Part shown: piece after piece, positions 9,367-18,152 of the stretch
Position numbering within the stretch: position 1 is the first letter of the stretch
How the letters are laid out: each line of letters opens with the position of its first letter
NCBI GenBank assembly: GCA_022843025.1
Contig: JALHOL010000004.1
Location: forward strand, 248,001-312,000
Reading direction: 5' to 3'
From: Paracoccaceae bacterium
GTDB lineage: Bacteria; Pseudomonadota; Alphaproteobacteria; Rhodobacterales; Rhodobacteraceae
Length of the DNA: 64,000 nucleotides
Notes under the pieces: model-generated
What the model was told of the DNA's origin: nothing
The model's database searches: none
The model's input: only the letters and a program-made list of their open reading frames with translations
Made by a program: the position numbers and the translations under genes

Positions 9367-9840
9367 TCAATGCCTCGTCCAGCCGGACGGTTGGGTGGGC
9401 GGGCGGTTGGGATCGGGTTCGATTTCGACAAACTCGCCGTCGATCACGATGCCGTCACTGCGGCGGGCGGGTTGGTCAGACCGCATAGACGCAACGCTGA
9501 AACGCCGCGCCATCTGCGCGATCAAAAGATGGCGAAACGGGGGGATCAGCAGCAGCGCGCCGAGGAAATCTGTCAGGAAGCCGGGCAAAATCAACAGGAT
9601 CGCCGCGAGGGCAAGCAGTGCCCCGTCCCCCGCCGCCCCCAGCGGATCGCGCATCTGATCCATCTGCCGGCGCAGACGTTCGGCGCTGCGCAGGCCCTGC
9701 CGTTGCAACAGGGTGATGCCAAGGAAACCTGTGCCGATGACCACCAGAAGCGTCAGCCAAAGCCCGATCGCCCCGCCGATGGTGACGAAAAGCGCGATTT
9801 CGATCAGCGGCCAGGCCAGAAGAAGGGCGAAAACGGGCAT
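9367..9840 (-). CDS. fxsA: FxsA-family cytoplasmic membrane protein
   Basis: FxsA proteins are small inner-membrane proteins; E. coli FxsA relieves phage T7 exclusion by the F plasmid, but the general role is unknown. ATG 9840, with AAGGA 8 nt upstream, gives 157 residues. Hydrophobic helices span about residues 3-45 and 70-105, with the typical LTLLVVIGTGFLG and ILPGFLTDFLGALLLIPP signatures. The tail is charged and cytoplasmic. It lies divergent from the Tim44-domain gene, as commonly seen in this family of bacteria. Confidence 0.88.
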   Translation of the reverse strand: MPVFALLLAWPLIEIALFVTIGGAIGLWLTLLVVIGTGFLGITLLQRQGLRSAERLRRQMDQMRDPLGAAGDGALLALAAILLILPGFLTDFLGALLLIPPFRHLLIAQMARRFSVASMRSDQPARRSDGIVIDGEFVEIEPDPNRPPTQPSGWTRH

Positions 9841-9998
9841 CGGAGCGGTCCTTGAAGGCAAATCAGGGGGCGTGCCGTAGACAGGGGCGGCCATGAACCC
9901 TACATAAGGGCGCAGCATGGCAGATACCAACCCCTGCCGCCAAGACATGTTGAAACACAGCCCCTGCCAAAGCGTGGCATCGCACATTCGAGGTACCA

Positions 9999-10664
9999 AT
10001 GAGCTCTTCCCTGATCCAGCTGCTTGTTCTGGCCGGGATCGCCGTTTTCCTGATTCTGAAGCTGCGTTCCGTGTTGGGAACACGGGAAGGATTTGAAAAA
10101 CCGCCAATCCCGCTGGACGACGTTCGTCCCGCCGCCAAGCCGCGCCGGGATTTCGAGGTGATTGAAGGCGGGCCGGACCGCGACATCACCGATCACGTTG
10201 CAGACGGCACGGATGCGGCCAAGGCACTGGGGTCAATGAAGCTGGCCGAGCCGGGCTTCAACGTATCGGAATTCCTGTCCGGCGCGCGCGGTGCCTATGA
10301 GATGATCCTCATGGCCTATGAAAAGGGTGAGGTGGACAAGGTCCGATCGTTCCTGTCGCCGGAAGTGGCCGCCACCTTTGATGAGGCGATCCGCCTGCGC
10401 GTGGAACAGGGCCTGACGGTTGAAGCGACGTTCGTTGGCCTGCGCGAACTGGCGCTGCATGACGCGACCTTTGACCGCGACACGCGTGAGGCCGAGGTTT
10501 CGGTGCGTTTCGTGGGCGAGCTGACCTCGGTGGTCAAGGATGCCAACGGCGTGGTGATCGAAGGCAGCCCGAACGAGATCAAGCGGCAGCGTGATGTCTG
10601 GACCTTTGCCCGCAAGATGGGATCGAACGATCCCAACTGGCAACTTGTCGCCACCGGAGACTGA
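9999..10664 (+). CDS. Tim44-like domain membrane protein
   Basis: The 221-residue protein has one N-terminal membrane helix (residues about 5-21) followed by a short linker and a C-terminal Tim44-like domain (about 70-220; AYEMILMAYEKGEVDKVRSFLSP is diagnostic). Mitochondrial Tim44 recruits Hsp70 to the inner-membrane import channel; the bacterial relative (TimA in Caulobacter) is membrane-bound with an unclear role. GAGG precedes the ATG. Its stop overlaps the mltA start by one base. The gene stands beside fxsA and secB. Confidence 0.86.
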   Translation: MSSSLIQLLVLAGIAVFLILKLRSVLGTREGFEKPPIPLDDVRPAAKPRRDFEVIEGGPDRDITDHVADGTDAAKALGSMKLAEPGFNVSEFLSGARGAYEMILMAYEKGEVDKVRSFLSPEVAATFDEAIRLRVEQGLTVEATFVGLRELALHDATFDRDTREAEVSVRFVGELTSVVKDANGVVIEGSPNEIKRQRDVWTFARKMGSNDPNWQLVATGD

Positions 10665-11683
10665 TGCGTTCGGCCCTGGCAGCGGCTATGATGGCGGTCG
10701 CGATGATGACCGTGCCCAGCCATGCCGAAATTCTGCGATTTGCCGATCTGGAGGGATGGGCGGCCGATGACCATCGGGCAGCCCTTTCGTCTTTCCGGGA
10801 AACTTGCGGCTTGTTGGACGAATCTGATTGGGTGCCGCTGTGCAGGCTGGCGGAAGATGCGGGTGATAGCGCCGAAGGGGCTCGGCAGTTCTTCGAGCTG
10901 TTCTTTCGCCCTGTCGTGATCGGCGCGCCGCCCGCGCTGTTCACCGGGTATTTTGAGCCAGAGCTGGAAGGGTCGCCGGTGCGCACGCCGCGCTTTGCCT
11001 GGCCCATCTATCGCCGTCCGCCGGAACTGCGCGATGGGCAGGTGTTTCACACGCGGGCCGAGATCGAGCGCGGCATCCTGCGCGGTCGGGGGCTGGAACT
11101 GGCCTGGCTGGATGATCCGGTGGATGTGTATTTCCTTCAGGTGCAGGGGTCGGGGCGTATCCGCATGCCCGATGGCGCGGTGGTGCGCGTGGGATACGCT
11201 GGGCGCAATGGCCATGCCTATCGGTCGGTCGGGCAGGAAATGGTGCGCCGCGGCACGCACAGCATGGATCAGGTTTCCGCGCAGGAGATTGCGGCCCATG
11301 TTCGCAATCAGGCCGGGGCGGAACTTTTGAACATCAACCCGTCTTATGTGTTCTTTCGCACGGTGAATGAGGTGCCGGCGGAAAAGGGCCCGATTGGGGC
11401 GATGGGGCGGTCGATCACGGCGTTCCGGTCCGTGGCGATTGATCCGGCCTATACGCCGTTGGGTGCGCCGGTCTGGGTGGAAAAGGATGGGGCCAAGCCG
11501 ATCCGCAGCCTGATGGTGGCGCAGGACACTGGCGGTGCGATCAAGGGGCCGCAGCGGGCGGATATCTTTTATGGCACCGGCCCCCTAGCGGGGGATGCAG
11601 CGGGCACGGTGAAGGATGGGGGGCGCATGGTGGTTTTGCTGCCCATTGACCGCGCCTATGCGATGTTGCCGGACGGCATGTGA
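10664..11683 (+). CDS. mltA: Membrane-bound lytic murein transglycosylase A (MltA)
   Basis: MltA cleaves peptidoglycan between N-acetylmuramic acid and N-acetylglucosamine, forming 1,6-anhydromuramic products that feed recycling (amgK/murU lie downstream in this window). The 339-residue protein has a cleavable signal peptide (residues 1-21, PSHA cleavage) without an obvious lipobox cysteine, unlike the E. coli lipoprotein. The MltA domain (FTGYFEPELEGS, LQVQGSGRI) is followed by the 3D domain with catalytic aspartate in VAQDTGGAI and the DIFYGTG motif. It is coupled to the upstream Tim44 gene and the downstream smr gene through TGATG overlaps. Confidence 0.93.
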   Translation: MRSALAAAMMAVAMMTVPSHAEILRFADLEGWAADDHRAALSSFRETCGLLDESDWVPLCRLAEDAGDSAEGARQFFELFFRPVVIGAPPALFTGYFEPELEGSPVRTPRFAWPIYRRPPELRDGQVFHTRAEIERGILRGRGLELAWLDDPVDVYFLQVQGSGRIRMPDGAVVRVGYAGRNGHAYRSVGQEMVRRGTHSMDQVSAQEIAAHVRNQAGAELLNINPSYVFFRTVNEVPAEKGPIGAMGRSITAFRSVAIDPAYTPLGAPVWVEKDGAKPIRSLMVAQDTGGAIKGPQRADIFYGTGPLAGDAAGTVKDGGRMVVLLPIDRAYAMLPDGM

Positions 11684-12297
11684 TGAGCCGCCGCCGCACG
11701 CTGCGCCCCGAGGAAGAAGAACTGTGGCAGGCCGTGGCACGCACGGCGCGGCCGATGCATCCCCGCGCAAAGGCCGCCGTGAACCGGATCGAGGGCGCAG
11801 TTCATCCGCATCCCTTGACCGAAGCGAAACCCGCGCGTGAGGCGGAGATCCCGAAAAGCTGGCTGGAGCCGTTCCGGTTGGGCCAGAAGGCGCGCGTGGC
11901 CAAAACGCATGATCTGGCCCCGTCGCTGGGCGAGGCGTTGCGGGATGCGCCCTTGCAGATGGATGCCAAGCAGCATGGTCGCATGGTGCGCGGCAAGCTG
12001 GCGCCCGAGGCGCGGATCGATCTGCACGGCATGACATTGGCCGAGGCGCATCCCGAACTGATCCGCTTTATCCTGAACGCGCAGTCGGCCGGGTTGCGGC
12101 TGGTGCTGGTGATCACCGGCAAGGGCAAGCGGGGTGAGGATTGGGGGCCGATCCCGCAACGGATGGGCGCGCTGCGCCATCAGGTGCCGCAATGGCTGCG
12201 GATGCCGCCCTTGGGGCCTGCGGTTTTGCAGGTGACCGAGGCGCATCTGAAACACGGCGGCGCGGGGGCCTATTACGTGTATCTGCGCCGCCGCTAG
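11683..12297 (+). CDS. Smr domain protein
   Basis: This 204-residue protein carries a C-terminal Smr (small MutS-related) domain, a predicted nicking endonuclease or RNA-binding module. The signature IDLHGMTLAEA is at about residues 109-119 and VITGKGKRG follows, then the H-x-x-P-x-W segment. The N-terminal 80 residues are basic and lack recognised domains. ATG 11683 overlaps the mltA stop; a GTG three bases earlier is an alternative. It ends tail-to-tail with the MFS gene, their stop codons sharing CTAG. Confidence 0.87.
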   Translation: MSRRRTLRPEEEELWQAVARTARPMHPRAKAAVNRIEGAVHPHPLTEAKPAREAEIPKSWLEPFRLGQKARVAKTHDLAPSLGEALRDAPLQMDAKQHGRMVRGKLAPEARIDLHGMTLAEAHPELIRFILNAQSAGLRLVLVITGKGKRGEDWGPIPQRMGALRHQVPQWLRMPPLGPAVLQVTEAHLKHGGAGAYYVYLRRR

Positions 12298-13517
12298 GCG
12301 CGGGCGGGCAGCGCGGAACGGTCGCTGCGGATGCGCCAGAACAGCAGGGTTGAGGCCATCAGGAACCACGCAGCGTAAAGCGGCATCTGCGCGGTGAGCG
12401 GATAGCCCTTGTCGATCAGCAGCCCGGAAAGTGCGGGACCGATCGCCGTGGCCAGCACCATGGCGGATGCGACCGCCGCACGGATCGCGCCAAGGTGGCG
12501 GGTGCCGTAAAATTCCGCCCAGAAAGCCATGGAGACGGTCAGTTGCGCGCCACCGGTCAGGCCCATGATCGCCATCGCCAGCGCCGCAAAGGGCAGGGTG
12601 TCGATCAGCGGGAAGATGGCAAAGAACAGGCCCAGCGGCAGGACATAAACCGGCATCAGTCGCGCGGTTCCCCAACGATCCAGCGCCCAGCCCCCTGCAA
12701 ACATGGCGGTGACGGAGGCGGCAGTATAGGCGGGGAAAGTGGCGACAAGGCCAAGATGGGACCACCCCTTCACCTCGGCCAGATGGACCTGCTGAAAGAA
12801 GAAGGCAGTGATGAAACATGGCGGCCCGATTAGCGCGGGCAGAACACACCAGAACAGCGGATGGCGCAGCATATCGCCGCGCGTCCAGTGGCGGTTGCCC
12901 ATGCCGGGGGCATCATTCTCAGCAGCGATGGATTGCGGGGTGCGTTCCAACCGCAAAAGCCGCCAGATCACCGGCAGGCTGATCGCGATGACCACCGCGG
13001 CCACCAGCCACAGGCTTTGCCAGTGCAGGAACGATTTCAGCCAGACAAAGCCAAGCGGCATCACCACCTCGCCCAACGAAAAGCCAAGGGCGGCCACGGC
13101 CAGCGCCCGCCCGCGCGAGGCGACGAACCAGCGCGACATGGCGACGCCTGCGGTTTGGACCACCATCCCCTGCCCGAACAGGCGAAGGGCAAAGATGGCC
13201 ACAGGCAGAAGCCACCCGGTCGGGCCGGTGGCCATGAGAAGGCAGGCCAGTGTGAGAAGCGCCAGAACAGCAGTGCCAAGGTGGCGAACGCGGAACCTGT
13301 CGGTCAGGGCGCCGGACCACAGCATGACAAAGGCCGATGCCATGGTGCAGGCGGCATAAAGCGCGCCCCAATCGCCGTGCCCTAGCCCGTTGGTTTCGCG
13401 GATTTCGGCGGCGAAGACCGAGATGAAATAGGTCTGCCCAAAGCCCGACAGGAAGGACAGCAGGAAACCTGCGAAAAGAAAGGGTGCGTTGGCACGCAGA
13501 AAGGGAAGAAAGCGCAT
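12294..13517 (-). CDS. MFS transporter
   Basis: The 407-residue protein has about twelve hydrophobic helices in two halves of six, the Major Facilitator layout, with the loop 2-3 motif seen as GALTDRFRVRHLG. The chosen start MRFLPFLRANAPF begins with a short basic segment before helix 1; a start 36 nt upstream adds residues without hydrophobicity. Substrate cannot be read from the sequence. It is isolated on the minus strand and not obviously in an operon with its neighbour, whose stop is convergent. Confidence 0.85.
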   Translation of the reverse strand: MRFLPFLRANAPFLFAGFLLSFLSGFGQTYFISVFAAEIRETNGLGHGDWGALYAACTMASAFVMLWSGALTDRFRVRHLGTAVLALLTLACLLMATGPTGWLLPVAIFALRLFGQGMVVQTAGVAMSRWFVASRGRALAVAALGFSLGEVVMPLGFVWLKSFLHWQSLWLVAAVVIAISLPVIWRLLRLERTPQSIAAENDAPGMGNRHWTRGDMLRHPLFWCVLPALIGPPCFITAFFFQQVHLAEVKGWSHLGLVATFPAYTAASVTAMFAGGWALDRWGTARLMPVYVLPLGLFFAIFPLIDTLPFAALAMAIMGLTGGAQLTVSMAFWAEFYGTRHLGAIRAAVASAMVLATAIGPALSGLLIDKGYPLTAQMPLYAAWFLMASTLLFWRIRSDRSALPARA

Positions 13518-13569
13518 GCCCCTTTCATCGCATCCCCTGCCGGGAATGCCCATCCTGTTTGCGACAGGG

Positions 13570-14670
13570 TTAGTTCAGCGTGTTGCCTGTGATCTCTGCC
13601 ACCGGGGCCAGGATCACACGCGTTGCGCTGCGCGCGGTCAGGATAACGCCGGGCAACAGGCCAGGGCGGCCCGCGGCATCGTTGCCAAAGGCCTGATCCA
13701 CATCGTCGATGCGACCCAGAAGCTGAATCAGCGCGGGCGAGGTTCCGGGGACGAAGTGACCGGATCCTTGTGAGAAGGCACCGACATCGAGATAGGTCAC
13801 CTCAAGATCGGAAAGCTGCTCGACAGAGTCGAGCGAGCCGAGACGCCCGCTTTGCCCGGTAATCAAGGCTGAAAGGCGCAACACGCGGTCACGATCCGAG
13901 CCGAAGATCAGGAAAGGTTGCGGTAGGGTGCCGATGTCCTTGGCCTGCATGCGGAACACCTCGACATCAATATCGGGCGAGATCAGGACCACGCCGCGGA
14001 TTTGCGGCATGACGCGCCCGTCGCGAAGGGCGATGTCGCGCAACACCTCCATCGACAGGAAGCTGCCCATGGAATGGGCGACAAGGGTGATACGGGTGGC
14101 CCCGGCGGCAACGGTTTCGCGGATCAGGTCTTCCAACCCGTCGCGCGCGAAAACGACGGAATCGCGATCATAGACATAGCCCAAAGGTTCCGCAGCCGAG
14201 GGCCAGGAGTAATGCAGCGCAACGCCCGGAATTTGCAGATCATGGCGCAGTTGGGCGATGCGGTAGAGGCCTTCTGTGAAAGTGTTGTTGAAGCCGTGGA
14301 CGAAGATGATCGCCTCGCGCCCATTTGCGGCGAGTGCCGTGTTCAGATCGGATTTGAAATCGGCATCGGCGGCATAGATGCGCTGACCGGTGGTCAGGAA
14401 ATCGGTGGACACACTGGCATTGCGGGGCTTGGCATATTTGATTTCGCCCGCCTGTCGCTGCGGCGGGATGGCCACGTCATAGCGGGCAAAGCGCATTTCT
14501 TCGGACCGACCGCTCCCAAAGACGCCAGTGCCTTCCAGCCCGCGGGTGGTGCCGACAAAAACGGTGGAAATCGGCCCCTCGGCCGTTTCAGGGGGAACCA
14601 CCACCATGGTTCCACGCGGCGTGCAGGCGGTGATCGCCAACACCAGACACAGCAAAGCGATGGGGCGCAA
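13570..14670 (-). CDS. Alpha/beta hydrolase lipoprotein (DUF900-type esterase)
   Basis: The 366-residue protein starts with a lipoprotein signal ending L-A-I-T-A-C, so it is probably anchored by a lipidated cysteine at 16. The hydrolase domain has the oxyanion strand IIFVHGFNNTF and the nucleophile elbow AHSMGS, typical of DUF900 proteins (esterase/lipase-like). The FVGTTRG and MRFARYDVAIPP segments match that family. The substrate is unknown. It sits 52 bp upstream of the MFS gene on the same strand. Confidence 0.86.
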   Translation of the reverse strand: MRPIALLCLVLAITACTPRGTMVVVPPETAEGPISTVFVGTTRGLEGTGVFGSGRSEEMRFARYDVAIPPQRQAGEIKYAKPRNASVSTDFLTTGQRIYAADADFKSDLNTALAANGREAIIFVHGFNNTFTEGLYRIAQLRHDLQIPGVALHYSWPSAAEPLGYVYDRDSVVFARDGLEDLIRETVAAGATRITLVAHSMGSFLSMEVLRDIALRDGRVMPQIRGVVLISPDIDVEVFRMQAKDIGTLPQPFLIFGSDRDRVLRLSALITGQSGRLGSLDSVEQLSDLEVTYLDVGAFSQGSGHFVPGTSPALIQLLGRIDDVDQAFGNDAAGRPGLLPGVILTARSATRVILAPVAEITGNTLN

Positions 14671-14741
14671 CGGATTGGTCCTTCAAATCGTTGCATCAGT
14701 GATCGGGTGACACGACGCTCCGGTCAAGCCCGCGCGTGGTG

Positions 14742-16040
14742 TCACAGGACGTAGCGGGAAATATCCGCCGAACGTGCCAGTTTACCCACGTTGGTTTCCA
14801 CAAACCCCGCATCGACCGTCACTCGGTCACCCGATCTGTCGGGTGCGGTGAAGGAAAGTTCTTCGAATACACGTTCCATGATGGTGTAAAGCCGCCGCGC
14901 GCCGATGTTTTCGACGCTGCCATTCACCTCGGCTGCGATGCGGGCAAGGGCGGCGATGCCGTCTTCCGTGAAGGTGACGGTCACCTCTTCCGTGGCCATC
15001 AGGGCAGAGTACTGCCGCGTCAGCGCATTGTCGGTTTCCGTCAGGATGCGAACGAAATCGCCTTCGGTCAGGGGTTGGAGTTCCACGCGGATGGGCAGGC
15101 GGCCCTGAAGTTCGGGCAGCAGGTCAGACGGTTTGGCGATGTGGAACGCGCCGGAGGCGATGAACAGGATATGGTCAGTCTTGACCGGGCCGTATTTGGT
15201 GGAAACGGTGGTGCCTTCGATCAGGGGCAACAGATCGCGCTGCACGCCTTCGCGGCTGACATCGGCGCCGCGCGCGTCAGACCGGGCGCAGATCTTGTCG
15301 ATCTCATCCAGAAAGACGATGCCGTTTTCCTGCACGGCTTCCAGAGCGGCGGCCTTGACCGCCTCATCATCCAAAAGCTTGTCAGCCTCTTGCCCGATAA
15401 GGATGTCATAGCTTTCAGCCACGGTCATCTTCTTGCGGGTGGCGCGGCCGCCAAAGGCCTTGAACAGGTCTTGCAAGCCCTGCATCTGCAATTCCATCCC
15501 GTTGCCGCCGGGGAACATGCCCATGGGGGTGGCGGTGTCCTGGATTTCCAGTTCGATCACCGTCTGATCCAGCTCGCCGCGTTTCAGCTTGCCACGGAAC
15601 ATCTCGCGCGTTTGTTCGCGCGCGTCTTTGCCGGCCAGTGCTTCGATCACGCGTTCCTCGGCGGCCTTTTGCGCGCGGGCCTTGACGTCGTCACGCATGC
15701 GGGTGCGGGTATCGACCATGGCGGCATCCACCAGATCGCGGATGATGCTGTCGACATCGCGGCCGACATAGCCCACTTCGGTGAACTTGGTGGCCTCGAC
15801 CTTGAGGAAGGGCGCGCGGGCGAGTTTGGCCAAGCGGCGGCTGATTTCGGTTTTGCCCACGCCGGTGGGGCCGATCATCAGGATGTTCTTGGGATACACC
15901 TCATCACGCAGGTCATCGCCCAGTTGCTTGCGCCGCCAACGGTTGCGCAGGGCCACGGCCACGGCCCGCTTTGCATCACGTTGGCCGATGATGAAACGGT
16001 CAAGTTCCGAGACGATCTCGCGCGGGGTGAGGTTGGTCAT
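14742..16040 (-). CDS. hslU: ATP-dependent protease ATPase subunit HslU
   Basis: HslU is the hexameric AAA+ unfoldase that feeds the HslV peptidase (HslUV/ClpYQ). The 432-residue protein has Walker [10 protein letters not shown] near residue 57, the I domain (about 105-240), Walker B FLDEIDKI, the sensor regions and a C-terminal YVL tail that docks into HslV. The start at 16040 overlaps the upstream membrane protein stop by 4 bp. Normally hslV directly precedes hslU; here a membrane protein gene lies between them. Confidence 0.97.
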   Translation of the reverse strand: MTNLTPREIVSELDRFIIGQRDAKRAVAVALRNRWRRKQLGDDLRDEVYPKNILMIGPTGVGKTEISRRLAKLARAPFLKVEATKFTEVGYVGRDVDSIIRDLVDAAMVDTRTRMRDDVKARAQKAAEERVIEALAGKDAREQTREMFRGKLKRGELDQTVIELEIQDTATPMGMFPGGNGMELQMQGLQDLFKAFGGRATRKKMTVAESYDILIGQEADKLLDDEAVKAAALEAVQENGIVFLDEIDKICARSDARGADVSREGVQRDLLPLIEGTTVSTKYGPVKTDHILFIASGAFHIAKPSDLLPELQGRLPIRVELQPLTEGDFVRILTETDNALTRQYSALMATEEVTVTFTEDGIAALARIAAEVNGSVENIGARRLYTIMERVFEELSFTAPDRSGDRVTVDAGFVETNVGKLARSADISRYVL

Positions 16041-17116
16041 TCTGTGCTCTCATAAGGCGGGAGGCGGGATTTGCCGGGGAAATCGGGCAGGATGCGCATG
16101 ATGGCGGCGCGGAGTTGGATCCACCAGGTGCCGATGGCGACGATGAAGGAGCCGAGGACAAGCAGGACAAGGATCGGGGTGATGCCGCGTCCCTCGCCCA
16201 TCATCCAGCTTATGACGATGGCGAAATAGATGATCGCTGCGGTCAGAAAGCTGCGACGGTCTATCACGAGCGCGAGAAGGGTGACAAAGACCAGCGCCAC
16301 GGCAAGAAGCCACGTCCCGGCGCCGTTCATCAGCGTGATTGCGACGGTATTAACCAACGCAGGGGCGGCGAGGAGGTGGCACCAGAAGGCCGTGGCCGAG
16401 TGGCGGCCCAAACGATAGGGATCGCGGGTGTCGAACCACATGCCAACCAGAAACGCCCCGACCCCGAACAGCAGTGTGGCGGTGGCAAAAACCGGGCTTT
16501 CGGCCAAATCGAAAAAGGATTCGATACCGGTATCCCCAAACATGCCGTTGGCGACCACCCCCGCCATATTTTCGGCCGTCGCGGTGACGGAGTAAATCAG
16601 GCCTAGCGCCGAGAACCCGGTCAGAAAGGCGGCAAAGGGCAATCGGAAGCGAAGATACCAGCCGATCATACCCAAGGTGGCCAGGCCGAACCCAAGGATC
16701 GCCACCACCCGCCTGTCTGCAAACTCTGGGGCCAAGAGCGTGAAGACGCATGACAGCAGACCAACGCCAAAGGCCGTGGCCAGCAGCATGGACGGCAGCG
16801 TCATGCGGCGCCGGAGTGTGAAATAGCCAGCAAGCCACCAAGCGACGATCGCTGTTAGCAAGGGGATGGCAGAAAGCAGGATGCCCGAGCCAATGAACAT
16901 CATCAGGAAGACGATGCTCACAAGAAGGATGAAAAGCCCGATGGAAATGAAGATCTCGGAAAAGCCGCGAAAGAATTCGAACGGTTCATCCTCGGCCGGG
17001 AGGCCCGCGCGTTTGCCGGCGCGGTCGTTGGCAAGCGCGGTGACGGAAGCAGCCTGCGCTTCGCTTAGAATACCAGCCGCAACAGCGGCGCGCAGGTCTT
17101 CAACGGAAAAGCTCAT
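16037..17116 (-). CDS. Polytopic membrane protein of unknown function between hslV and hslU (DUF2157-like)
   Basis: The 359-residue protein begins with a short soluble segment ([18 protein letters not shown], residues 4-22) resembling the N-terminus of DUF2157 membrane proteins, then a polar stretch and about nine to ten hydrophobic helices from residue 50 on. It ends in a short basic/proline-rich tail. Its start overlaps the hslV stop and its stop overlaps the hslU start, each as ATGA, so it is translated as part of the hslV-hslU operon. The family link is tentative and the function is unknown. Confidence 0.8.
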   Translation of the reverse strand: MSFSVEDLRAAVAAGILSEAQAASVTALANDRAGKRAGLPAEDEPFEFFRGFSEIFISIGLFILLVSIVFLMMFIGSGILLSAIPLLTAIVAWWLAGYFTLRRRMTLPSMLLATAFGVGLLSCVFTLLAPEFADRRVVAILGFGLATLGMIGWYLRFRLPFAAFLTGFSALGLIYSVTATAENMAGVVANGMFGDTGIESFFDLAESPVFATATLLFGVGAFLVGMWFDTRDPYRLGRHSATAFWCHLLAAPALVNTVAITLMNGAGTWLLAVALVFVTLLALVIDRRSFLTAAIIYFAIVISWMMGEGRGITPILVLLVLGSFIVAIGTWWIQLRAAIMRILPDFPGKSRLPPYESTE

Positions 17117-17670
17117 GCACTGATCCGTTCCACCGTCAGGTTACCGTTGGTGTAGACGCAGATATCCGCGGCAATCGCCATCGCCTTGCGGGCGATGTCT
17201 TCGGCGGAAAGGTCGGCGTGCATCAACCCGCGCGCGGCGGCGAGGGCAAAGTTGCCGCCTGATCCGATGGCGGCGACGTCATGTTCGGGTTCCAGCACGT
17301 CACCCGCGCCGGTGATGACAAACAGATCGCGCCCGTCGGTGACGATCAGCATGGCCTCAAGGTTACGGAGGTACTTGTCCATCCGCCAATCCTTGGCCAG
17401 ATCGACGCAGGCGCGGGCGAGTTGGCCGGGGGCGGCCTCAAGCTTTTTCTCAAGCCGTTCCAGCAGGGTGAAGGCATCGGCGGTGGAGCCTGCAAAACCG
17501 CAGACGACATCACGCCCACCGGGGGAAAGGCGGCGCACCTTGCGGGCGGTGCCTTTGATCACGGTGTTGCCAAGGCTGACCTGACCGTCGCCCGCGACGA
17601 CCACTTCGCCACCTTTGCGCACCGCAAGGATGGTGGTGCCGTGCCAGCCGGGGAATTTGTCGTCGGACAT
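17113..17670 (-). CDS. hslV: ATP-dependent protease peptidase subunit HslV
   Basis: HslV is the N-terminal-nucleophile threonine peptidase of HslUV. From ATG 17670, preceded by AGGAGG, it has 185 residues. The propeptide ends at H-G and Thr12 becomes the catalytic N-terminus ([12 protein letters not shown]). The conserved [14 protein letters not shown] and [14 protein letters not shown] segments are present. It is the first gene of the hslV-membrane protein-hslU operon and lies just after the trxA terminator. Confidence 0.96.
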   Translation of the reverse strand: MSDDKFPGWHGTTILAVRKGGEVVVAGDGQVSLGNTVIKGTARKVRRLSPGGRDVVCGFAGSTADAFTLLERLEKKLEAAPGQLARACVDLAKDWRMDKYLRNLEAMLIVTDGRDLFVITGAGDVLEPEHDVAAIGSGGNFALAAARGLMHADLSAEDIARKAMAIAADICVYTNGNLTVERISA

Positions 17671-17717
17671 CGGGGCCTCCTGTCTTTGTCTCATATGGGC
17701 ATGAGAGCGGGAAAAGG

Positions 17718-17747
17718 AAAAGGGCGGCCGAAAAGGGCCGCCCTTTT
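17718..17747 (-). terminator. Rho-independent terminator after trxA
   Basis: A perfect 12-bp stem (AAAAGGGCGGCC / GGCCGCCCTTTT) with a 6-nt loop lies 20 bp past the trxA stop and ends in a T-rich run when read leftward. It separates the addBA-trxA genes from hslV. Confidence 0.9.
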
Positions 17748-17766
17748 GAAGCATGACGCAAAGAAA

Positions 17767-18093
17767 TCAGATTGCCGACTGGATCCACGTTGCCAGCGCG
17801 GCCTTGGGTGCTGCGCCGACCTTGTTGGAAACGACCTGACCGTCCTTGAACAGGAACAGGGCCGGGATACCGCGAACGCCAAGCTGGGCCGGGCTGTCGG
17901 GGTTTTCGTCGACATTGACCTTCACGATCTTGACCTTGCCGGCATATTCGACGGCAAGCTCTTCAAGCGCGGGGCCGATCTGGCGGCACGGGCCGCACCA
18001 TTCGGCCCAGAAATCGACGACGACGGGGACGTCCGACTTGCGGACCTCGGCGTCGAAGGTGGCATCGGTGACGGCGACGGTCGCAACGCCCAT
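17767..18093 (-). CDS. trxA: Thioredoxin
   Basis: TrxA is the small cytosolic disulfide reductase. The 108-residue protein has the active site W-C-G-P-C with cysteines 33 and 36, the buried aspartate D27, and the cis-proline loop [13 protein letters not shown] lies 8 nt before the ATG. It is 59 bp downstream of addA on the same strand and followed by a strong terminator; addA-trxA adjacency is usual in alphaproteobacteria. Confidence 0.97.
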   Translation of the reverse strand: MGVATVAVTDATFDAEVRKSDVPVVVDFWAEWCGPCRQIGPALEELAVEYAGKVKIVKVNVDENPDSPAQLGVRGIPALFLFKDGQVVSNKVGAAPKAALATWIQSAI

Positions 18094-18152
18094 CTGTCAT
18101 ATCTCCTGAATGGAATGTCGGCTGCCGAAGCTATGGAGCCTTGGGGCAATCG

